A DNA stretch of 64,000 nucleotides, taken from Triplophysa rosa (Eukaryota > Chordata > Actinopteri > Cypriniformes > Nemacheilidae). The notes under the pieces are model-generated. The model was given only the letters and a program-made list of their open reading frames with translations, had not been told where the DNA came from and did no database searches. Made by a program: the position numbers and the translations under genes. This document shows, piece by piece, positions 12,445-22,961 of the stretch (the stretch's first letter is position 1; each line of letters starts with the position of its first letter). The stretch is taken from NCBI RefSeq assembly GCF_024868665.1, contig NC_079897.1, positions 1,390,777-1,454,776 on the forward strand, written 5' to 3'.

Positions 12445-13172
12445 AAATAATTCAATTCAATTCAATTCAATTTTATTTATATAGCGCTTTTCACAATGTG
12501 CATTGTTCCAAAGCAGCTTTACAGGAGCAAATAAGAAAAACACAGAAAGGTAAAACACAGCACAGTGCATGGTGTTTATAGACCAAGCAAGATCATTATA
12601 ATAAATAATATCTAATAAATAAATGAATAAATAAATAAATAAATGCAGTCTCCCGGTGAGCAAGCCAACACTGCACTGCTCTGCTGTGGCGAGGAACCCA
12701 AACTCCAATGCTGAATAATGGAGAAAAAAAAACCTCGGGAGAAACCAGGCTCAGCCGGGAGGGCCAGATCTCCTCTGACGTGTCATGGCTGCACTCAGTG
12801 ACCCCGACCAAAGCCACCGAGCAACGTCCACGAAGAACAGGGAGAGCCCACGAGCCGCGACCCAGGAAGCCCCACCCGCCGAAACCGTGCAGGTCCAACC
12901 CGGTCTCATTCCGCGATCGACAACAGACAACAGAGGAACAACCAGGGAAAAGTAGTAATGGCATAATTAACTTTATTCCTCTGTTGTCCGACATCGACCA
13001 CAAAACAAGACCAACCAGACCAGATCCACACAGTCCCAACAAATGAAACGCCCCGAACCACAACCAACAAGCCCCCCCACTCCCCACAACACCCACCCAG
13101 CTACCTCCAATCAAAGTCACTGAGTGCAGCCATAACTTCAAACTGCTGTCGTGTGATGTAAGTTTAGCATTA
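12445..13172. repeat. Dispersed fish repeat with 'tttatttatatagcgctttt' end
   Basis: Starts with tandem 'aattc' repeats followed by 'ttttatttatatagcgcttt', contains 'gtggcgaggaacccaaact' and 'ggagaaaccaggctcagcc', and is followed by a GC-rich unit. A diverged second copy at 43075-43600 keeps the same landmarks in the same order. Long frames across it (for example 200 codons on the minus strand) are shadows of the repeat. Class is not assigned. Confidence 0.75.
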
Positions 13173-15984
13173 AATACCAAGTATTGTAAATTTAGCATTT
13201 ATGTGACAGGTAGTCCGTCTTTGCTCTCGGCTGGGGATGGAATTGTCTGAGCTGGGCCGGCCAGATGGTCGCCTTTTTCTTGGGTGGTGATGGAATTGCC
13301 TTGGATGGAGCTGGATGGTCAGTCAGTCCGCAGGCTCTCGCAGGAGGATGGCACGGGATTTTCAGATGTAGCTGGCGTAATCTCTAGTTGTGGATGGGCA
13401 TATGACGTTCATCTGGGTCTGGCGGAATCTCTCCCTCATTTCAAAATACCTCATTTCAATCAAATTGTCAAAGAACAAAAAAGCTGTCAAAGCATTGTCT
13501 GTTTGTAGTTTTGTTTCCTTTTTTAATCTTATGTAATTCTCTTCATTTCCCCCTGGTCCTTTGTTTTGTTTTTTTGTCATTTGCATTGCATGTTTGTTCA
13601 AGCATCAATAAAAAAACGGTGCGCAACATTTTGCTACGGTTCCCGGGTTGAACGACACGTTTCCTGGAAACGTTGTGCAACGCCACGGTGTGCAACAGGG
13701 TTTGAGATACGTTTTCTCTTGTTTGGTGGGTGTGTCAAGAACGTCAGCCCAATCAGCAGCAACATGTATATAACCCACGCTATTAAAGAGACAATGGGTC
13801 CAAGTAAAGTCGTTTACAAATGTGTATATGCAACAATTGGAGATATTAGAAGACATGTATTTTGCAGTATTCAACACGTATTTATATCGATTTCATCAAG
13901 CTCCGAAAATTCTTCAAAAAGAACACAAAGAATGGCCTTCTCAGCTGCCATAGTTCAACTTCCGTTTAAAAAACGTTTTGCAACGTATTGTCGGGGCTGA
14001 TCGGGGCCCAGGCCTGCTGCACTGCTATTTTTAACGTTTTAGTTTGATTCTTAACATATGTTTATGCTTATTGCTTACCACGAGTCAAGATGATCTTTTA
14101 GTCAATAGTATATATCGACAACAATAATGAAACCCGTTTTTACCTCAAATGCAAACGAATCGTTGCTGTGACGGGTCAACGGTGCGGCCATTTTGGACAG
14201 GGCAAGACTGTTTACGTAAAAGTGCAGGAGAGCTGCGGATTTTCTAGACATTTTTCACCGGTTTCAGTGCTTTCAACGAATCTACGTGGAGTACATAAAC
14301 GTTTCGTTTTCGGTTACTTATTGTCATAAACAATTTTGAAAACATACGCTTCTCAAGCATTGGTTTGGTTTCGCCAGATCGCTGTACATCTGGAACGCGC
14401 TTTCAACGAATTCAAACGAATTACAGTAAAAAAAACGCACGAAAAATTTAGGCGACCATTTGGAGCACAGAGGAAAATATCATGCAAACGGAAAAGACCT
14501 CCGAGAAGAAGTAACTTGATTCCAGGTCAGTCTTATGTGCACAAACACAATTCAATATATCGAAATTGTGTGGCTTTTGTTAATGAACTACAACAGTAAA
14601 CATGTCTGTTTTCTTTTAGAAGTAATAATGATGACTTTATTTGTTTTGTGCGTAGGCCTATATAAAACAATACATGTTTATAGATTATATCAGTTATATA
14701 ACTCTTCTGTCAAATATAGTGCTTGGTGTTATGGTGTGACCGTTCTCTTTTCAGTAGTCCAATTGTTTTCCCACAGTGGAAGATTTCTTGTGACCTGACT
14801 GGGGTGTGTGCAGGTAATGTCATTGTTATGTTATGAGACTGTTCAGGTGGGGCTCTTCAAACCCACGGGCTGGACCTGTCGTGGGTATCGGCATGACCAA
14901 TGTGTGTTAAAACATCCCTCTTTTCATCAGTAGGATTAAACTCGATTTATTTGCTTACAGCACAATGTTCCATGATCCAATGGAAATCATCCAATCAAAA
15001 AAGAATCTAGCTATAACCTGCTTAATTTTGAGTTCATTCAGAATGATGTGATGTTTGTCATCCAGTTATGAAATGTAAACATTTATGAGGTATGAAGTCT
15101 TTTCAGAGAACAGTTGGTCATCATGAGTCTTTTACGAGCCAAGTGACATTCTCTGAATAAAACATGGGTAATATTTTGAAATTTGGTGAGTCAAGAGTTT
15201 TTGGCTTCAAATCAAAACAATACACAAGCAAATACAGTCCAACACCCATAAAACACAATTCTTTCTTAATGCGCACTGTTTTACCAACATCATATTCGGA
15301 AACCTCACACGATTACACCCAAGATGACTCACAACTGTTTATTTTATTATTATAGTTTATTTCATTTTCATTATATGATACGTGGAATTAATTATGAATA
15401 AAGGGAAAGAGTGTTTCGATTTTGAAGTTTAGTAACATTGTCTAACAATATAGCAAAGTCAGCAGTTATGAACATTGCCAGATGTCAAAGAAACGATGGA
15501 ATTGCATTTATTTTTATTTTTGAAAAAAATTAAATCAGTTATGTTGTTGAAGAATGTTTGTTATAGTAGTTGTCGATTGATATGTGCTGATTCATTAGCC
15601 GATGCAGATATTGATATCCAGAGGTTGGCAGATATATAGCCCCTTTTTTATGGGTACACGGCCAGAATATCAGTGTATCACCAGTTGACAAACACAGTTA
15701 AATTTGTGCATTTTAACATACATAAACAGTATTTTTTCTGGAAAGCATTGAACAGGTTTTGTTTGTTGAAATGTGTTCATGTGGGAACATCTAAATGATA
15801 GGTTTTACTAAAGAATTTGAAAATATGCCATTTATATAACTGCATTATCGACAGAAGCAAATGCAATCTTTATGGGTGAGGTCAGGTAAAATTATCTGCT
15901 GCATGTATCATTTCTTTACAATGTGGGCGGGCTAGATTTGGGACGAAAGCAGGGCGTTTTAGGGAGAGAAATCATTTATTAGAC
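13173..15984. other. Intergenic stretch, some degraded repeats, no supported gene
   Basis: The interval 13613-13997 has recurring 'aacgttgtgcaacg'/'acgttttgcaacgt' motifs at both ends and resembles an old inverted-repeat element. The frame at 14336-14599 (plus) is basic and not recognised. A TGATAT/GATATC-rich patch at about 15580-15650 looks like an old transposon end. No gene is called. Confidence 0.45.
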
Positions 15985-16057
15985 TGACACCCATTACAGT
16001 TAAATCATTCGCACCTGACACGCAGCGGAGATTCAGGGTTCCTGCTAACTTTTACAG
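15985..16057 (+). promoter_or_regulatory. Putative 5' UTR exon of the first serpin gene
   Basis: The stretch ends in a donor, CTTTTACAG|GTACAG, at 16057/16058 and lies about 370 bp before the acceptor at 16426 that opens the first coding exon. Clade-B serpin genes normally begin with a short untranslated exon, and the intact gene at 28.9 kb has a donor in the equivalent place (28624). The 5' edge is a guess. Confidence 0.4.
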
Positions 16058-16435
16058 GTACAGTAATGATTTTATTGAATCTCTTTGTTCTATGTTGTTC
16101 TAAGTACGGCATTGCAATTTGTTTATGAATATATTATGTATAGTATTTTAATGTATTATTGATTGATTTAGACAGACCATAATCAAAAGCTTAGTAAATT
16201 TGAAATTGTTGTGTGTATACTTCTCTTAGGGATAGATCACCTTATATTTAAATACTAATATTTAAATATATACGTTTATTATTTGATGAACTATCCTCCT
16301 AGAAGCAAGACAGATGTCATAGAATTGTCATCTTGACTCTTCTGCAGTGTTGCGGGCTTAAATGGAAAACGTTCTGTTCTGTATTGTTTCAAACATAATA
16401 CATCATACATCTTTCTTTTTGTTCAGGTTGTGAAA

Positions 16436-19400
16436 ATGGAGCCTTTTTCTGCAGCAAACACGCAATTCTCTCTCAATCTGTTCAAGAAGATCAGTGAGCA
16501 GGAAAAAGGAACGAATGTCTTCTACTCTCCTCTCAGCATCTCTTCTGCTCTGGCTATGGTGTCACTCGGTGCCAAAGGAAACACACAAGATCAGATGTTA
16601 CAGGTCACATATTATAAATGTCTGCACTTTTATGATCATTTTGGCGTTGATTGAACGAGAACTGTTGCAAGTAATGGGATAATAGGGAAGAGGTAAAATG
16701 CGATTAAGAGTTAAGGCTGGAGCTGAAGAAGAAGAAGCTTGTTTTTAGAGAAGCATTAGCAGTGATCGCAGCAAATAGACAGTGACTTGATGCAGCTTGA
16801 GTTGTTAAAAGTCGATAAACAGATATTTATTTAGATAAATCATTTGGAAATGTGTCTGAGGAAATGCGGCTCTATCACAGATTTCTTACCCGAGGGAGGG
16901 GTTTTAGCACACCAATCACAGCGCAGAATTGACGTATTACATTTTGGAGAGGGGCACACCCTTTAGGTTCAGTATATCGTCTTTATAAGGGTCCATAAAT
17001 GTGCTGCTTATGTTATATGAAAGTTCAGGCTTTGTGTAAGTAACAAGAAAATGCCTTTTTCAACTATTGTTTTTGCATTTACTGATGTATGTTTGATCAA
17101 ATGCCTGTGTGCATTAACAAGAAATTAAAAAGTCAGATCGTTTAACATAATCAGATTTATATTATTTCTAGTGCATATTAAATTATTCAGACATACTGCT
17201 TTTGAGCACGTAATAGTGAGGTTATCCATAACTCTTTAATCTTTCATCAATGCTGTGTAGGTGATGTGCCTTAACAATCTTGTAAAACCTGACACTGTGA
17301 CTCCAGCACCTAGACCACCAGCTCAGGGTGAACCTCCAAAGCTACAAGAACCCCTGAAGCATCAGATACCCGGTCAAGGTCAGTGTGAAGTTCCGAAGGT
17401 ACAAGACCCCTTGAAGCCCCAGAAACCTGTCCACAGTCAGTGTGAACCTCCAAAGGCACAAGACCCCCTGAAGCCCCAGAAACCTGTCCAGGGTCAGTGT
17501 GAACATCCAAAGGTACAAGACCCCTTGAAGCCCCAGAAACCTGGTCAGGGTGAACTCCCAAAGGTACAAGACCCATGGAAGCCCCAGAAACCTGGCCAGG
17601 GTGAACTTCCAAAGGTACAAGACCCATTGAAGCCCCAGAAACCTGGTCAGGGTGAACTCCCAAAGGTACAAGACCCATTGAAGCCCCAGAAACCTGGCCA
17701 GGGTGAACCTCCAAAGCTGCAAGAACCCTTGAAGCATCAGCTTCCTGCCTCTGTCAAGGTTCAGTATGAATTCTTACAAGAGATGTGTTTGTTGTCTTAT
17801 TTATGTACATGTAGACTTCTTTGGTTGTGTCTTGATCTAGGTCAATAGTTATATTTGATCATTTTGATATTAACTGAAGTATTTTCCTCAGCAGGAGGAT
17901 CTTATTCATTCCAGCTTCAACAAGCTCATGAGTGCGTTGAACAAACCAGGAGTCCAATATATGTTGAGTCTTGCCAATCGTCTCTACGGAGAGAAATCCT
18001 ACCAGTTTATTGACGTAAGAGCAGTTGATTCATTCACAACTCAAATCATTCTTACTCATATTAATTAATGTTCTCAGCTCTAATGTGACTTATTTCAATC
18101 GATTTATGTTAAAGAAATTCATTAGAGACTCACAAAAATACTATCAGGCTGGACTGGAGCCTGTGGACTTTATTACAAATGCAGAAGCTGCACGAGTCAA
18201 CATCAACAACTGGGTGGAAAAGCAGACACAAGGTTTAAAACTAGAGTAAAATTATTCTGAACTGCATATGTCATCAATGTGTGAATAGAATATCAATAAA
18301 TGTTTTCTATTTTTTTACTTAAAATTGTGTTTTTGTATCAGGGAAGATTAACAACTTGCTGGCAAAGGGGGTGGTCAGTCCAATGACACGTTTGGTCTTG
18401 GTGAACGCCATCTACTTCAAGAGCAACTGGGAGAAAAAGTTCCCAAAGGAAGCTACGGTTGAGAAGCAGTTTAAGTTGAACAAGGTGAGATTATATGTTC
18501 TTCTTGTGTTCTTTATATGAAGTTCAGTATTTTCAGACAGTCATGAGATATGAGGGGTTATAACTTGTTCTCATTGATTGTTGACAGAATGAAACTAAGC
18601 CGGTGAAGATGATGAACCAGAAGTCAAAGTTTCCTCTGACCTTTATCCAAGAGGTGAACAGTCAGATCCTGGAGCTGCCGTATGTCGGGAAGAATCTGAG
18701 TATGCTGATCGTCCTTCCAAACCAAATTGAGGATAACACCACTGGCCTTCAGAAGGTGAGTCAGGAGGAAGGTTTGGTAGTGCAAATTTTATGCTTTGTT
18801 TTGTTTGTAAAGGGTTAGTTCACTAAAGAATGAAAATTCTGCCAACAGACAAGTGTTCATATTCAGAACACAAATTGAAATAGTTTTGATTAGATCCAAG
18901 AGCTTTCTAATCCTCCCATAGACAGCAATGCAACTTACATTTAAAAGGCAGAAATTTAGTAGAAGAACTGTTGTTTTAAAGCTGCAGTCCTTAACATTTG
19001 CCTCTTTGTCGCCATCTGTGTTTTAAGCTAGCAATTGCAGTTGTTTGCGAAGTTATTTTCTTTAACATGGGTTGTGCTTTTCTTGGTTTTAACAACAGAT
19101 GATTTCCCAGATGTGATCAGAGTACGAACTTAAAGATTTAACGATTTTTACATTGAATTCCACAAATGATTGTTGTGTAAAACAAATCAAACGTCTCCAT
19201 CTAGATGACATTTGAAATGATTAGCGACTTCTGTATTCAACCGAAATAGCAGCCGCTTCTGCTGTGTTCTGTTTATGGACGTGATGCCATGACACAAAGA
19301 GGAGCTCCTGCAAATTCCAATTTCCAGCGAAAACCGACACAATTGTGCAAACCGTAAATCATTAATATGAGCTTTTTGTTATGAATCGGGGTAAGAGAAG

Positions 19401-20094
19401 GCAAGAGCTTTGAACGCTGATATGTTTGTGTTCTTGCTCAATAATTGATTTCTGTTTATTTTAATGAAAAAAAGATACAGGTAGCAGCTTTAATATCATT
19501 TGAAAGGAAACAATGCAAAGCAGAAGAATTTTTACTTTCGGCCCATATTTTTTGGAACCTCACTTTTATGCGATGTGATTGTCTTTCGCACCTTATAAGC
19601 GAATTTACTTACAAAACTGCAGTTCACAAACGTTTCTAATTCTTCATTTTACAACAACAGACAAACATTAACTTGATTCTCTTATCCAGCTGGAGAAAAC
19701 ACTGACCTATGAGAAGCTCATGGACTGGACCAAACCCGACAACATGAGCGTACAAGAGGTTCGGATATCTCTGCCCAAATTCAAGATGGAGCAAACGTAC
19801 AACATGAAGAGTCTTCTGAAGAGCCTGGGAATGGTGGATGCTTTTGATGCGGGGAAGGCAAACTTCTCAGGCATGTCCCCCAACAATGATCTGGTGGTGT
19901 CTGAAGTGATTCATAAATCTTTCGTTGAAGTCAACGAAGAAGGAACAGAAGCAGCGGCGGCTACTGGTGTTGTTGTGGGAATCACAAGCATACAGCATCC
20001 ACAGGTCTTCAATGCTGATCACCCGTTCCTGTTCTTCATCCGACACAATCCCACCAACAGCGTTCTGTTTTTCGGACGCTTCTGTTCTCCATGA
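16436..20094 (+). CDS. serpinb1l: Clade-B serpin (leukocyte elastase inhibitor-like) with an expanded repeat loop
   Basis: Seven coding exons: 16436-16603, 17261-17758, 17892-18014, 18115-18232, 18342-18484, 18588-18755, 19690-20094. Frame is kept throughout, giving 540 residues against about 380 for human SERPINB1. The extra length is the second coding exon (C-D loop), which holds eight tandem repeats. Serpin marks: N-terminal [20 protein letters not shown] without a signal peptide, [33 protein letters not shown], hinge [10 protein letters not shown], and C-terminal [17 protein letters not shown] then GRFCSP. The hinge fits an inhibitory serpin. Predicted P1-P1' is Thr-Ser. Oddities: the usual FKGNW reads FKSNW; the donor after the loop exon is GTTCAG; the acceptor at 18111-18114 is AAAG where the paralogue has CTAG. 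It is probably an intracellular or leaderless inhibitor, and its target is unknown. Confidence 0.9.
17324..17749 (+). repeat. Coding minisatellite: eight Pro/Lys/Gln repeats in the serpin C-D loop
   Basis: Eight in-frame units of 51 or 57 bp (17 or 19 residues). A typical unit is [17 protein letters not shown]. Units 2-4 carry an extra QC after the first QG or HS; units 1 and 8 have KLQEPLKH in place of KVQDPLKP. Every unit keeps a Gln-Asp/Glu-Pro-Leu/Trp-Lys core. Units 5-7 are almost identical at DNA level, which indicates recent slippage or unequal exchange. The equivalent exon of the paralogue at 30019-30180 is Gln/Pro-rich but not repeated. The loop is expected to be extended and solvent-exposed on the serpin. 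Confidence 0.95.
19936..20010 (+). other. Reactive-centre loop of the first serpin (predicted P1 Thr)
   Basis: From the hinge [14 protein letters not shown] through [10 protein letters not shown]. Counting from the hinge as in human SERPINB1, where P1 is the Cys 16 residues after the first hinge Glu, P1 is Thr (codon 19984-19986) and P1' is Ser. The small residues from P12 to P9 are those needed for loop insertion in inhibitory serpins. The P1 position is inferred by alignment, not demonstrated. Confidence 0.65.
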
Positions 20095-20267
20095 GCTCTT
20101 GCTGGTACAGCCTTTTGGAAAGTTTAGCTGCTGAAGGTTCTGATTTGGTTTAAATGATTCTTACAGTGATAGTTCTGGACTAGGGTTGTGGTCATGGGTT
20201 TCTCATATATAATCAAAGCTTTCTACATAAAAAGAGTTTGTAAGTTCTTTTATTGTTTGTTCTTCTC

Positions 20268-20273
20268 AATAAA
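20268..20273 (+). terminator. Poly(A) signal of the first serpin gene
   Basis: AATAAA lies 174 nt after the stop codon, in the sense of the gene. It is the first such hexamer downstream. Confidence 0.6.
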
Positions 20274-22961
20274 GGGTCAACATAACACTCCATTGCTTGG
20301 TATAAAAAGTTTAACGCCCATCAAATGCACTCTATTACAAAATCAATAGAAATAATGATTTTTATTATTTGCTTAATGAATTATATTGTAAAACCTTTTA
20401 GGTGCAGTTTGTAATCATTGTAAATACAAAAAATCTAATAAAATGTGTTATATTCATGACGTGCATATAAAGTGTACAGTAGGCATGAGAAAAGGTTATT
20501 AATTATGATAGTACTAGGGTATAAGTTACGATAGACTGGATTTCATTTAGTTTGAATCGTGATAAAGGTGTTAGGCAGCCAATCGCAGTGCAAAACGATT
20601 GCAGGTGAATTGTGTTGTTTTTATTCATGTGCTTCAGTCAACCGCCTTAAAATGTTTTCAACTTTACAACAAAAATAGAGAAATAGTATTTCTACGTCAT
20701 TAAAAGCAAATTTCTGACATTGTTAAATGTTAAATTTCTTTCAATAAAAGGTCAGATGTGGAGCCACAATTATTACAGAGGGGTTAGTCTTATGTTGCGT
20801 ATTTACATGCATATAACTCATACATATTCACTGTTGTAAATAGGAACAGTCAAATACAATTTGTATTAAATTGAATACTTTAAGAAAATTATTTTGGAAT
20901 CCTAGAATCGCCCCTGGATCTATGATAAAACGATCCTCTTGCGCTCTTAAAGAAGTAGTACACCTTCAAAATGAAAATTCTGTCATCATTTACTCCGCCC
21001 TCTTGTCATTTCAAACCTTTCTTTCTTCTGCAGAACACAAAAGAAGATATTTTGAAAAATGTTTCCAATATTTCATGTAATATATCCCTTTGAAATGAAT
21101 GTATTTCAAATATATCCTTTTTCATTTTTTGGTTCGACTTTTTGGCTACAAGGCCATGGCTTTCCAAATGTTAAAAGAGATGGAAAAGGCCTATCCTGAA
21201 AGTCCAGTTGTAAGTTGGAGAAAGACCTTTTAATACTAAACTGTAGGAGGAGGCTGAGGATCAGAAAGACATTTTTAAGGAATACAGTCAGTATGAAAAA
21301 CCTTAAGTCTTTTGATGTATTTTATTATGTAAATCGATTTAATGTTATAATGAGAATTTAAATATGTGAATAGTATGCCATAGGTGATCCCATTGGGGGT
21401 CACCTAGTAAAGCCTTGGAATCGAACTTGCAACCTTTGAGTTTTAAGTCTGGCTCTCTTACCATTAGGCCACAACTATCCTTGACCCAATGAATTATGAA
21501 TAATGATATGCAATTGCTTAATAAATTGTTCTGCAGTTAAAAAACTTCACTATTAACATCCTTTAACTTTTGGAAATTGTAAGGTGTGCATATACATCCA
21601 GTGATATTTGGAGATGTTTTAATAAACCCAAATTCAAAGTATATACAGTATGCAATATAAATACATTAGTTTAATAATAACAGCTTACATTATTTTATTT
21701 AAATATTCTTTCATTTTAAAAGGTTAAAATAATCAAGTTAATAAGAAAATTAGTTGTGAATGATGAAATGTAATTGTAATATTGCTGTAAAATTATAATA
21801 TATTATACGTAATCTGTGCGTCCACGCCCACTTGACGCTCATCAAAAGTGCACGCATGCGCAGACAACCCCTAAAGCTTAGTAGTAACATTTCCTTGAAA
21901 TGAACTAAGCCAGGAATATAACGTGCACCGGAGCATGTTATCTTCAGAGAGTAAGTTGCTATGGTTACTTACATACCTTGAAAGTTACCTTTGTGTTTGT
22001 AAACGAAAGTTGAGGTCGTCAGCTAATCTACCCTTACATTTACCCTGGTATGTCACATAACCAGCTTTCTGGAATACCCCCCAGGTATAGTCACTTCCGC
22101 ATTAAGTGATTGAATTTGACACACTCGTAACCATATCGCTGTTCTAGCGTTTTGCAGCTGTAAATAAGAATATAAGCCTGATATTGATATGACACGGCTA
22201 AAACGCATGTTATCGTTTGTTTTAGATGTAATTTAATGCAATGTGTATACACGATTTAAGGTTCAAAAACGCTGTATTTTCCACATAGCGTGCATGTTTG
22301 TATCTCCTCTTTGCCCTGCCTCTCTGAAACTTGCGGATTTTTGACAAAGCTCATGGCTCTGAAAAGCGAGGTGTGCTATGATTGGCCAGTTAATCGGTGC
22401 GTATGATTGGTCGAATACTGCAAGCGTGTGATAGAAATGTAACGCCTCTTACCATATTTGGAACATCAGGTTCCAAAGCAATTGTAGGCTACTGACACAG
22501 GACAAGTTTGAGGAATACTGATTTTATTTCACTCCTCTGTTTGTTACTGTAAGGTTTAGATTCTATCCTACAGATTTCTGAAAATTTGAGGCTTTTCTTC
22601 TGTTTAATGTGTAAAAATCTGTCCGACTTTAAAACTGCAAAAGAGAGGAAAGTAGATGTCATTACATGTCATTAACGTTAGACGTTTCTTTGCGCTGGAA
22701 ATGACATGAAATGAGACATGTTCTGGTTAAACTCTTGACCATCTTAGACATAAAGATCTTAGATATCTTTATATGGTGGGATTTCTAACAAGCATGTACA
22801 TTTTATTTGTACAGAATGTCAGATTTCATTGCTTCCACTGAAGCCCACAATATGCTCCTTTAAACATTTTAATATCATAATAAAGCTAAAATAACATGTT
22901 ATATTGATGACATAATTTTGAAACTCTCTTAATCTCCCATTCTCTCTTTTTCTTCGCTCAG
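20274..22961. other. Spacer between serpin genes 1 and 2, repeats only
   Basis: Holds a MITE family A fragment at about 20950-21085 and the tRNA-like element at 21401-21480. The right-hand part (about 22440-22560) should contain the old promoter and untranslated exon of the following serpin pseudogene; 'actgacacaggacaagtttg' there loosely resembles the region before the 28.6 kb donor. No gene is called. Confidence 0.45.
21401..21480 (-). repeat. tRNA-like SINE head
   Basis: Read on the minus strand it has an A box, TGGCCTAATGG, and a B box, AGTTCGATTCC, at tRNA spacing, after a GTTGTGGCC start. The cloverleaf is imperfect and the 3' flank 'ggtgacccccaatgggatca' is not a tRNA end. A SINE head or tRNA pseudogene is more likely than a working tRNA. 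Confidence 0.6.

Noticed and set aside
12596..13198. 200-codon minus-strand frame with hydrophobic Gly/Trp/Leu-rich product
   Set aside because: It lies wholly in a dispersed repeat that recurs at 43075-43600 without a conserved frame. The composition follows from the repeat's opposite-strand sequence.
17310..17737. Two minus-strand frames of about 130 codons with regular repeats
   Set aside because: They are complements of the serpin coding minisatellite. Any stop-free repeat with a unit length divisible by three opens other frames too.
21401..21480. Functional tRNA gene
   Set aside because: The A and B boxes are good, but the acceptor stem does not pair well and the flank looks like a SINE body.
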